A DNA stretch of 11,064 nucleotides from Spirochaetaceae bacterium (GTDB taxonomy: Bacteria; Spirochaetota; Spirochaetia; Treponematales; Breznakiellaceae). Made by a program: the position numbers and the translations under genes. This document shows positions 1-6,261 of the stretch, in pieces (position 1 is the first letter of the stretch; every line of letters starts with the position of its first letter). The stretch covers positions 1-11,064 of the forward strand of contig JAISOO010000064.1 in assembly GCA_031275595.1 (NCBI GenBank), given 5' to 3'. The notes under the pieces were generated by a model. The model was not told the origin of the DNA and searched no databases. It worked only from the letters and a program-made list of their open reading frames with translations.

Positions 1-66
1 TTTGACAAAAAATTTAATAATTTTAATGAACAAAAAGAAAACGCCGATGCCCTGACGGCGCATAGC

Positions 67-95
67 TTGACGGTACGGCCCGGATCTGCTATGGT
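67..95 (+). promoter_or_regulatory. Putative sigma70 promoter of the thiBPQ operon
   Basis: A TTGACG hexamer at 67-72 is followed, after a 17-base spacer, by TATGGT at 90-95. Both resemble the sigma70 consensus and the spacing is ideal. Transcription would start near 102, so the message would carry two small hairpins (102-120, arms GGTTCG/CGAACC; 126-140, arms TATCG/CGATA) ahead of the TPP aptamer. A second possible -35 (TTGACA, 2-7) has only a poor -10 partner. The call rests on sequence match alone. Confidence 0.45.
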
Positions 96-140
96 AGGGT
101 TGGTTCGGTTTTATCGAACCTATTTTATCGCACACCGATA

Positions 141-262
141 TCGGGGTGGTTGACCGTTTGATCCGGGGCCGGCAGTATCCGCAGGGGTTTGCCGGCCCGG
201 TAAAACGCGATGCCTGAGATCACACCCGCTGAACCTGATCCGGATAATGCCGGCGAAGGGAA
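141..262 (+). ncRNA. TPP riboswitch (THI element)
   Basis: The conserved thiamine pyrophosphate aptamer is readable: CGGGGTG (142-148, P2 5' strand), CTGAGA (214-219), ACCCG (224-228, P2 3' strand), ACCTGATC (233-240), the P5 hairpin CCGG-ATAATG-CCGG (240-253) and the closing GCGAAGGGAA (253-262). P3 is enlarged: GGGCCGGC near 166-173 pairs with GCCGGCCC at 191-198, adding an optional stem-loop. A strong P1 is not evident. Family knowledge: TPP binding represses downstream thiamine genes, which fits its place before thiBPQ. A competing hairpin can form from GGCG (252-255) with CGCC (268-271) and would break P5, a plausible switch element (inference). Confidence 0.95.
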
Positions 263-276
263 AAGCCCGCCTGAAC

Positions 277-359
277 AGGGAACCCCGGGGTTCTTTACCG
301 TTTCGGGAACGCGGCGGAACGGTACGATCCCGCATCCTCCCTCCGGTCAGTGTAAGGAG
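277..359 (+). promoter_or_regulatory. Expression platform and thiB ribosome binding site
   Basis: Between the aptamer and thiB lie three foldable segments. The 14-base palindrome GAACCCCGGGGTTC (280-293) is followed by TTT and could be a weak terminator. TACCGTT (296-302) pairs with AACGGTA (318-324). CTCC (341-344, also 337-340) can pair with GGAG (356-359) inside the Shine-Dalgarno sequence AAGGAG (354-359), which sits seven bases before the thiB ATG. Either early termination or Shine-Dalgarno sequestration could be the off state; the sequence does not decide between them. Confidence 0.4.
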
Positions 360-366
360 CATCACG

Positions 367-1422
367 ATGAATGGAAAAAATCATGCTTCCATTGACCCCT
401 TTCTTGTGTTAGGTTTCACCTTCTCTTTGCTTTTCCCCTCCCTCGTTTTCGGGGGAGGAAACCGGCAGCAGCCTCCCGCCGGAGAGGCCGCTGCCAGGGA
501 GGTCGTTATCTGGACCTACGATTCCTTTGCTTCCGAATGGGGACCGGGCCCGGAAATAAGCAAACGCTTTGAAGCGGAAACGGGGATCGCCATTACGTGG
601 GTGGTTCACGGAGACGCCGGGGAGGTTTTATCCCGGCTGCTTTTGGAAGGGAAAAACGCCGGGGCGGATATTGTCCTGGGACTGGACCAAAACATGGCGG
701 ACCGGGCCTTGGGGTCGGGGCTTTTTGAAGCCTACAAACCCCGGGGGGTGGAGGCCCTGCTGCCGGAACTTATCATTGACGGGACCTACCGTTTAATCCC
801 CTGGGATTACAGCTACTTTGCTATTGTCTACGACTCCAAGCGTATCCCTCATCCCCCCCGGAGCCTGGAGGAGTTAACCCAGGGGACGTACGCCAAAAGG
901 CTGATCCTGATGGATCCCCGGACTTCTTCGCCGGGACTGGGTTTTTTGACCTGGACCAGGGAGGTATACGGCGAGGGCTGGAAGGATTATTGGCGGCGGC
1001 TTGGTCCCTCTATCCTGACCATAGCCGACGGGTGGAGCTCCGGATACGGCCTCTTTACCGCCGGCGAAGCCCCCCTGGTTTTGTCCTACACCACCAGCCC
1101 GGGGTATCACCTGGAGTATGAAAATACCGAACAATACCGGGCCGCTCTTTTTACCGACGGCCACCCTATCCAGATTGAACTGGCGGGACTTTTGGCGGCG
1201 GGAAAGAACAAAGAAGGGGCCAAACAATTTCTGGATTTTATGCTGAGCCCTGCCTTCCAGGAGGTGATCCCCTTGACCAACTGGATGTACCCGGTGATAG
1301 ATATCCCCCTGCCCGCTTCCTTTCGGATCAATCCGAAAAGCGATAAACCCCTGCGGCCCCGGCCTGTAAGCGACAGGGAATTGGACGAATGGACCGCCCT
1401 GTCTTCTTCCCTGGGCGGCTGA
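367..1422 (+). CDS. thiB: Thiamine/TPP ABC transporter substrate-binding protein ThiB
   Basis: Periplasmic binding protein that captures thiamine, thiamine phosphate or TPP and delivers it to ThiPQ. The 351-residue product matches the remembered E. coli ThiB (TbpA) closely along its length: YDSF...EWGPGP from residue 51, EGKNAGADIVLGLD, DPRTSSPGLG from 183, GWSSGYGLF from 222, SYTTSPGYH from 240 and NWMYPV at 305-310. These include the aromatic residues that sandwich the thiamine rings in the family. The ATG at 367 is chosen because AAGGAG lies seven bases upstream and a signal peptide follows at once (hydrophobic residues 11-28). The in-frame extension back to 247 would run through the riboswitch. 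No cysteine follows the signal, so it is not an obvious lipoprotein. It is the first gene of the operon, 13 bases before thiP, under TPP riboswitch control. Confidence 0.95.
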   Translation: MNGKNHASIDPFLVLGFTFSLLFPSLVFGGGNRQQPPAGEAAAREVVIWTYDSFASEWGPGPEISKRFEAETGIAITWVVHGDAGEVLSRLLLEGKNAGADIVLGLDQNMADRALGSGLFEAYKPRGVEALLPELIIDGTYRLIPWDYSYFAIVYDSKRIPHPPRSLEELTQGTYAKRLILMDPRTSSPGLGFLTWTREVYGEGWKDYWRRLGPSILTIADGWSSGYGLFTAGEAPLVLSYTTSPGYHLEYENTEQYRAALFTDGHPIQIELAGLLAAGKNKEGAKQFLDFMLSPAFQEVIPLTNWMYPVIDIPLPASFRINPKSDKPLRPRPVSDRELDEWTALSSSLGG

Positions 1423-1435
1423 TCCGCAGGCTTCC

Positions 1436-3109
1436 ATGGGGAAAATCGGCTATCACCGGTACGAAGAGGCGGTTTCCTGGGCCTTCGCCCTGCTGCCCCT
1501 GGGAGCGGCGGGGGCGGCCTTTATCCTGCCCTACGCCGCGGCTCTGGCCGGGGGGATCCCGGGGGAAGGGGCCGCCCTGCCGGGGGAGACCCTGCTTCCG
1601 GTTCTGGCCTTTACGGTCCGGCAGGCAGGGCTCAGTACCCTTACCGCCCTGGCCCTGGGGCTTCCCGGGGCATGGCTTTTGGGGACCGGCCGTTTCCGGG
1701 GAGCCGCCCTTCTCAGGGCCCTCACGGGGATACCCTTTGCCATGCCCCCCATCCTCGTGGTTTTGGGATTTGTACTCTTTTTTGGGAATTCAGGCTGGAT
1801 AAACCGTTTTTTCATGGCCGCTGCCGGTACGGACGAAGGGCCCCTCCGGCTCCTCTACCGGCCGGCGGCTATCATCCTGGCCCACGGGTTCTATAACTTT
1901 CCCCTGGTGATCCGCCTGGTCGGGGACGGTTTAAACCAGACAAAAAACACCTACGGAGCCGCCGCGGCCTCCCTGGGGGCTCCGGGGCTTAAAACCGCCC
2001 TGACGATCCTCCTGCCCTTGAGCCTTCCCGCCGTGGCCGCGGCGTCCCTCCTCGTCTTCCTTTACAGTTTCACCAGTTTTTCCGTGGTTCTGGTCCTGGG
2101 GGGAGGACCGAAAGCCACCACCCTGGCGGTAGAGATATACCGGTATGCCAGGATATCCCTGGATTATCACCGGGCAGGGCTCCTCGCGCTGGCGGAAACC
2201 CTCATCGCGGGAGGGGTTTTTTTAGCTTTTCTTTTTTTTGAACGCCGGGGGCGGGTGCTGACGGCCGGGACGGAACTGCGGTACCGGGCTATGGAAAAAC
2301 AAAACCGGTCCTTTCCGGCCCTTTTGGGGATAACCCTCTACGGCCTCGTGACGGCCTTTTTTGTCCTGGGGCCCCTGGTATCGGTTCCGGTGGAATCCTT
2401 TTTATACAAGCCCTCCCGGACCGCTCCCCGGGGATTTTCCCTTCACTGGTGGCGATCCCTGGAAGCTGCCGGAACCTTGCTCCCCGCCCTGGGACGCTCC
2501 CTGATCCTGGCGGTTCTGTCGGCTACTCTGGCGAGCCTTCTCGCGGTTTTAGCCGCCGCGGCGGTCAAAACCGCCGAAAACCCGGCTCCGGGGAGGGGGG
2601 CCTTTCTGGGAACTCTTATCAGAATAGGGGTTACCGCGCCCCTCAGCTCTTCGGGGATAGTATTAAGCCTGGGCTGGCTCATGCTCTACGGCAGGGACCA
2701 CGCCCGTTCTCTCTGGGCGGTCGTTTTGATCCACGGGGTTATGGCCCTTCCCTTTGCCTTTAATTCCCTGAGCCAGGGCTTCAACGGGCTTCCGGAAAAT
2801 CTGCTGAACGCCGCTTCGGTATTCGGCGGAGGGCCGGTAAAACGGATTTTCACCCTAGCCCTCCCCCTCTTCTTCCGGCGGATCCGATCCGCCTGGGCCT
2901 TTTCCGCGGTCCTCAGTTTAGGGGAGCTCAACGCGGTCCTCATGCTGGGGATGGAGGCCTGGGAAACCCTGCCCCTCCTCATTTACCGGGCGGCCGGAGC
3001 CTACCGGTATGGTACGGCCTGCGCCGCGGGGACCCTCTTGATTTTATGCTGTGCCGGGGCCCTGCTTTTATCAGAAGCGGGTTCAGGAAGGAGCGGCCAT
3101 GGCGCTTGA
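1436..3109 (+). CDS. thiP: Thiamine ABC transporter permease ThiP
   Basis: Inner-membrane channel of the thiamine importer. The 557-residue, very hydrophobic protein has two homologous permease halves in one chain, as ThiP and other Fe3+/thiamine-type permeases do (E. coli ThiP is 536 residues). Each half carries an EAA-type coupling loop that docks on the ATPase: a GAAAASLGA stretch near residue 173 and an ENLLNAASVFGGG stretch near 454, each followed by LPL and a further transmembrane run. The first half is linked to the second by a charged region around residue 270-285. The ATG at 1436 has only a weak upstream GCAGG, so translation may be coupled to thiB, whose stop is 13 bases away. The 3' end overlaps thiQ by 11 bases. 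The DNA is very GC-rich (47 of 60 bases at 1501-1560). Identity rests on context plus topology and is firm. Confidence 0.93.
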   Translation: MGKIGYHRYEEAVSWAFALLPLGAAGAAFILPYAAALAGGIPGEGAALPGETLLPVLAFTVRQAGLSTLTALALGLPGAWLLGTGRFRGAALLRALTGIPFAMPPILVVLGFVLFFGNSGWINRFFMAAAGTDEGPLRLLYRPAAIILAHGFYNFPLVIRLVGDGLNQTKNTYGAAAASLGAPGLKTALTILLPLSLPAVAAASLLVFLYSFTSFSVVLVLGGGPKATTLAVEIYRYARISLDYHRAGLLALAETLIAGGVFLAFLFFERRGRVLTAGTELRYRAMEKQNRSFPALLGITLYGLVTAFFVLGPLVSVPVESFLYKPSRTAPRGFSLHWWRSLEAAGTLLPALGRSLILAVLSATLASLLAVLAAAAVKTAENPAPGRGAFLGTLIRIGVTAPLSSSGIVLSLGWLMLYGRDHARSLWAVVLIHGVMALPFAFNSLSQGFNGLPENLLNAASVFGGGPVKRIFTLALPLFFRRIRSAWAFSAVLSLGELNAVLMLGMEAWETLPLLIYRAAGAYRYGTACAAGTLLILCCAGALLLSEAGSGRSGHGA

Positions 3110-4181
3110 AGTACGGGGATTGCAAAAACACTACGATAATTTTCTGGCAGCTATTGATTTTATGGTGGCCGACGGGGAAACGCTGGTCCTGGCCGGTCCT
3201 TCGGGGTGCGGCAAAACCACGGTCCTCAACCTTATCGCCGGGTTTGCCGCGGAAGACGCGGGGAGTATCCTCATCAACGGAAAGCCGGTTAATCATCTTC
3301 CCCCCTGGGAAAGATACGTTTCAGTAGTTTTTCAGGATCTGGCGCTCTTTCCACACCTAAATGTAGGAAGTAATATTGGTTACGGTCCGTTTATCCGGGG
3401 AGTACCCCGCAGGGAACGGCGCATTCTCGTCGAGAAGACCCTCAAAATCGTCCGGCTTTCGGGGTACGCGAAACGGCGGATTTATACCCTGTCCGGGGGA
3501 GAGCGGCAGCGGGTGGCCATCGCCCGGGCCCTGGCCACGGAACCAAAGGCCCTGCTCCTGGACGAGCCCTTTTCCAGCCTGGACGCCCCCCTGCGGCGGG
3601 AGCTCCGAAAAGAATTCCGGGAGATCGGCGCCAAAAGCCCGGTCCCCCGAATTTTTGTGACCCACGACCGGGAAGAAGCGGCAATTCTGGGGGACCGGAT
3701 CGCCCTCATGTCCGGGGGCCGGATCCTGGAGACCGGATCGGCCCGGGAGCTTTTCCTTGCCCCTAAAACCGAATTCGGCGCCCGGTTTTTCGGGGCCGGC
3801 TTGGTTTTCCCCTGTACCATCACCGGGGAGGCGCCGGAAGGGTGGAAGATCGCTTCCCCCTTGGGCAGGCTCCTGGTCCCCCGGGGATCACCCTATGATG
3901 CCCAAAAGCCCCTGGTCTTTATCCCCCGGGATGCCCTTTCCCCTGCCGGAGCGGAGCCTCCCCCGGGCTCCACGGCGGGGACGGGGGAAAACCCGGTCCT
4001 GTTTACCGCCCGGTTTAAACAAGGTTTTTTTGAAGGGGAACGGATGATCCTGGAGGCGGAGGCCCCCGGCGATACCTTATTCCAGGCCCCCGGAGGCCTC
4101 AGGATGGAACTTCCCCCGAAGGACAGCCCCATGCAATGGCGGCTGTCCCAGGGGCTTATCCGTTTTGTGCTTCCCTCATAG
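3099..4181 (+). CDS. thiQ: Thiamine ABC transporter ATP-binding protein ThiQ, with long C-terminal extension
   Basis: Cytoplasmic ATPase driving ThiBP. All ABC motifs are present: Walker A GPSGCGKTT (33-41), Q-loop glutamine 79 (VVFQD), signature LSGGERQRVA (131-140), Walker B ALLLDEP (151-157), D-loop SSLD (159-162) and H-loop histidine 189 (FVTHD). The ATG at 3099 is preferred over in-frame starts from 3051 because AAGGAG (3088-3093) precedes it and the new N-terminus MALEVRGLQKHY is typical of the family; it overlaps the thiP stop. The protein is 360 residues, while E. coli ThiQ is about 232. The extra 125 or so residues (about 235-360) resemble in place and size the TOBE-type C-terminal domains of PotA, FbpC or CysA ATPases, though I could not match specific TOBE motifs. 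Operon context decides the thiamine assignment, since the ATPase domain alone would also fit an iron or polyamine importer. Confidence 0.9.
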   Translation: MALEVRGLQKHYDNFLAAIDFMVADGETLVLAGPSGCGKTTVLNLIAGFAAEDAGSILINGKPVNHLPPWERYVSVVFQDLALFPHLNVGSNIGYGPFIRGVPRRERRILVEKTLKIVRLSGYAKRRIYTLSGGERQRVAIARALATEPKALLLDEPFSSLDAPLRRELRKEFREIGAKSPVPRIFVTHDREEAAILGDRIALMSGGRILETGSARELFLAPKTEFGARFFGAGLVFPCTITGEAPEGWKIASPLGRLLVPRGSPYDAQKPLVFIPRDALSPAGAEPPPGSTAGTGENPVLFTARFKQGFFEGERMILEAEAPGDTLFQAPGGLRMELPPKDSPMQWRLSQGLIRFVLPS

Positions 4182-4245
4182 CGGACCGCGGGGCTGTCCG
4201 GAAGCCGGCGTCCCCCCGGGCAGAGGCCGGAGGGGGCCTGGAACC

Positions 4246-4275
4246 GCGGCTTTTTTGAGGCAGCCGCTATTTTAT
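4246..4275 (+). terminator. Probable rho-independent terminator of thiBPQ
   Basis: GCGGCT (4246-4251) and AGCCGC (4262-4267) form a six-pair stem with a ten-base loop, followed by TATTTTAT (4268-4275). It lies about 65 bases after the thiQ stop and overlaps the final codons of the convergent DUF445 gene. The reverse strand lacks a T tract at this hairpin, so it serves the + strand. GC-rich inverted repeats just upstream (4211-4240) may add to it. Confidence 0.5.
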
Positions 4276-5652
4276 AAGCCAGGAAAAAAACAACTGGAAC
4301 AGCCCCATAAGGGCGCCTAAAACCGCGCCGAAAAAATTTATCCATTTGAGCTGACTGGCCATCACATCCAGGACTATCCGCTCAACCCGGATCATATCCA
4401 GGGAATTTATCCGGTCGGAAACCAGGGCCTTTACCTTGATGGAGCTCAGGAAGGATTCGACCTGTTCATCCATCATCACCAGAATTTTACGGCATAACAG
4501 GGCATCGATCTTTTCCTTCGTTTCTTCTTCCACGGAGAAAAGCGCCGCGAGGCTGACCTCCCGATGGTTTTCAAAAAAATGGTCCAGGGCCCCCCTTATT
4601 TTTATATCCAGCCCTTCTTTTTCTTTTATCAGGGAAAAAAATTTCTGTCCCAACCCGGAAAATTCGGAAGCGGTCCACTGACGGATCAATGCTCCCAGGG
4701 GACGATCCAGATAGGCCAGGATGAGTCCGGTAATTATCCGGGTACGATCTTCGGAGAATTCCCCGCCGGCAATAAAAAAACGCGCCTTTTCCCTGAGAAA
4801 GGCGCCGATCCGCCGGCCTACATTCTCATCATACAATATATGTTCCAATTCCAGGATAAGATCGTCAATTATTTCGGGCATCCGTTCGTGAAGGGTCCGG
4901 TCGTATTGGCCGGCGGAAATAAAAAGGCGCTGAAAGACATTTAATTTAAGAATGGTTTTATTGAGAAAAACACGGCCGTAGATTTCCAGCGCCCGGTGGT
5001 TATCCTCTTGTTTTAAAAATTGTATGAAGGAATCGGTTAAGACCGGGACGGCCTTTTCTGCCGCCCGGGCAATGGCGTGTTCAAGGGCCGGGCCTAAAAA
5101 GCTTATGCTCTCCCGGGCTACGCTTTCCACGGTACTTTCCAGTTTCCCGGAATTACCTAAAATGTCCCGGAGGGTACGGTTTCCGTAGGTATCCGCCAGG
5201 GAAGAAGCGACCTGGTCCATGACCGAGCCGACCGCCGGGGATGTCATAAACCCCCGGGCAAGCCTGGTGAGGGTCCCCCGGGCATCCCCATCCGGGGGGC
5301 TTTCACCGGCCAAGGCCGCCGGGACATGGGCAATCTGTTCCAGGGGGGTATCGAGCATTTTCTCCGTATAAAGGGCCAGGGATTTCCGGATATACTCCCG
5401 AACGTCGGGGTGGCGGAGCCGGGCCTTGATGATTTCCGCGGTAAAGAGTTCCCGCTCAACCATGGTCCCTATGCTGTCCGCGAGTTTATGCCGCCGCGAG
5501 GGCAGTATTCCCGGGGTAAAGGGCAGGCGGATTCCCCAAACAACAACCGCCCGGAGGGGGCGAAAAAGCATTTTGATCGCCACCGCATTGGTGATATAGC
5601 CGATTAAAGCGCCCGCCAGCGGGGGAAGCAGCCATCCCAACAGGGATCTCAT
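4267..5652 (-). CDS. DUF445 family membrane protein (YheB-like)
   Basis: A 461-residue protein of the DUF445 family, whose role is not established. The hallmark N-terminus is clear: a membrane segment with GALIGYITNAVAIKMLFRP (14-32), then PFTPGILPSRRHKLADSIG (44-62). A long, largely helical soluble middle follows, and a hydrophobic C-terminus (about 435-460, LKWINFFGAVLGALMGLFQ then FFSWLIK) makes a second membrane anchor. Both ends would be in the inner membrane. The start ATG at 5652 overlaps the stop of the upstream lipoprotein gene (ATGA, 5652-5649), so the two are probably translationally coupled; a CGGAG lies about 11 bases upstream. The family is widespread in Firmicutes and spirochaetes. 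Proposed envelope or stress roles are not supported by anything in this sequence. Confidence 0.9.
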   Translation of the reverse strand: MRSLLGWLLPPLAGALIGYITNAVAIKMLFRPLRAVVVWGIRLPFTPGILPSRRHKLADSIGTMVERELFTAEIIKARLRHPDVREYIRKSLALYTEKMLDTPLEQIAHVPAALAGESPPDGDARGTLTRLARGFMTSPAVGSVMDQVASSLADTYGNRTLRDILGNSGKLESTVESVARESISFLGPALEHAIARAAEKAVPVLTDSFIQFLKQEDNHRALEIYGRVFLNKTILKLNVFQRLFISAGQYDRTLHERMPEIIDDLILELEHILYDENVGRRIGAFLREKARFFIAGGEFSEDRTRIITGLILAYLDRPLGALIRQWTASEFSGLGQKFFSLIKEKEGLDIKIRGALDHFFENHREVSLAALFSVEEETKEKIDALLCRKILVMMDEQVESFLSSIKVKALVSDRINSLDMIRVERIVLDVMASQLKWINFFGAVLGALMGLFQLFFSWLIK

Positions 5653-6026
5653 AGGGGCATAGACTCCGCGGCGGTTCTTGCCTGGGCTTCGTTACCGTAA
5701 ATCCGGACCGTATCTTCCCGGATCCATCCCCGATAGCTCCCCTCCACCAGAACCCAGGATGCAAAGCTCCCCCGGTAATTTATCTGCTTCCGTTCCAGAA
5801 CCCGCACCAGGGAGCTTCTTCTCAGGTATCCTAAAGATTCCGAACCCGGAACCGGCTCCTTTAATACCTGGATATAGGAAACGTTTACCACCCCGTAACC
5901 CAGAAAATGCCGGGACAGGGGTGGGGTAGGAGGGGGAATAAGGGCGATATCCTCGGGCCTGGGGCTGCAGGAAAGGACCATGGGCATGAGGATAAAAAAA
6001 ATTAAGAACCGGGCCGGTTTTACCAT
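5649..6026 (-). CDS. SH3-type domain lipoprotein
   Basis: A 125-residue predicted lipoprotein. Residues 1-19 (MVKPARFLIFFILMPMVLS) form a signal peptide with a relaxed lipobox VLS-C and Cys20, typical of spirochaete lipoproteins. A proline-rich linker (31-36) leads to a bacterial SH3-like fold at about 46-111, with YIQVLKEPVPGSESLGYL, a LVRVLER strand, SWVLV, and the characteristic end YRGWIREDTVRIYG. Such domains usually bind peptidoglycan or envelope proteins. The open frame extends back to 6257, but that part is low in plausible protein character and lacks a signal peptide, so the ATG at 6026 is chosen; no strong Shine-Dalgarno is visible (GGCGGCGG lies about 15 bases upstream). It is the first gene of a pair with DUF445 and is divergent from the omptin-like gene. 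Confidence 0.75.
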   Translation of the reverse strand: MVKPARFLIFFILMPMVLSCSPRPEDIALIPPPTPPLSRHFLGYGVVNVSYIQVLKEPVPGSESLGYLRRSSLVRVLERKQINYRGSFASWVLVEGSYRGWIREDTVRIYGNEAQARTAAESMPL

Positions 6027-6261
6027 GTCAAACGCTGAGACCGCCGCCTTGGGAGCCTTTCCCGGCCCCCCCCTGGCTTTAGGAAAGGCCCGGGAAAAAG
6101 GGGTGAAACCGCCGCTTTTCCCTGCTAAATCCCGGGATGAAAGCATGGGGGGGAGGACGCCGCTTCCCCGGCCGGTTTCTCCGGAGCCAAGGGCCGCGCC
6201 AACCGGTTTTTGCAACCGGCTTACTTGACCGATGATGACCGGTACATATATGTTCATATTA
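6027..6261. other. Divergent intergenic region
   Basis: A 235-base region between the divergent lipoprotein and omptin-like genes. It holds a small hairpin (6203-6219, arms CCGGTT/AACCGG, loop TTTGC), a ten-base palindrome ATCCCGGGAT (6128-6137 area) and the candidate promoter at 6225-6254. Open frames cross it on both strands, but their translations look like GC-driven noise. No convincing minus-strand promoter was found. Confidence 0.5.
6225..6254 (+). promoter_or_regulatory. Putative promoter of the omptin-like gene
   Basis: TTGACC at 6225-6230 is followed by TATATG (6247-6252, 16-base spacer) or TATGTT (6249-6254, 18-base spacer). Either would start transcription within a few bases of the ATG at 6262, leaving almost no leader. 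No Shine-Dalgarno sequence precedes any candidate start, which is consistent with a leaderless message, but this is inference from weak motifs. Confidence 0.35.

Noticed and set aside
42..60. CGCCG/CGGCG hairpin followed on the minus strand by a T-rich tract, as a terminator
   Set aside because: The stem is only five pairs with a nine-base loop, and no minus-strand gene ends nearby; the flanking sequence is the thi promoter region.
247..366. N-terminal extension of ThiB upstream of 367
   Set aside because: It would start inside the TPP aptamer, lacks a ribosome site and places arginine-rich noise before a clear signal peptide.
874..1437. 187-codon open frame antisense to thiB
   Set aside because: Its frame is a shadow of the GC-rich thiB coding strand, has no start signal and its translation resembles no family.
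3051..3098. Longer ThiQ start within thiP
   Set aside because: The ATG at 3099 has AAGGAG at ideal distance and begins with the usual family N-terminus.
6027..6257. 77-residue N-terminal extension of the SH3-type lipoprotein
   Set aside because: It would bury the lipoprotein signal peptide in the middle of the protein; the sequence is low-complexity Gly/Pro/Arg-rich.
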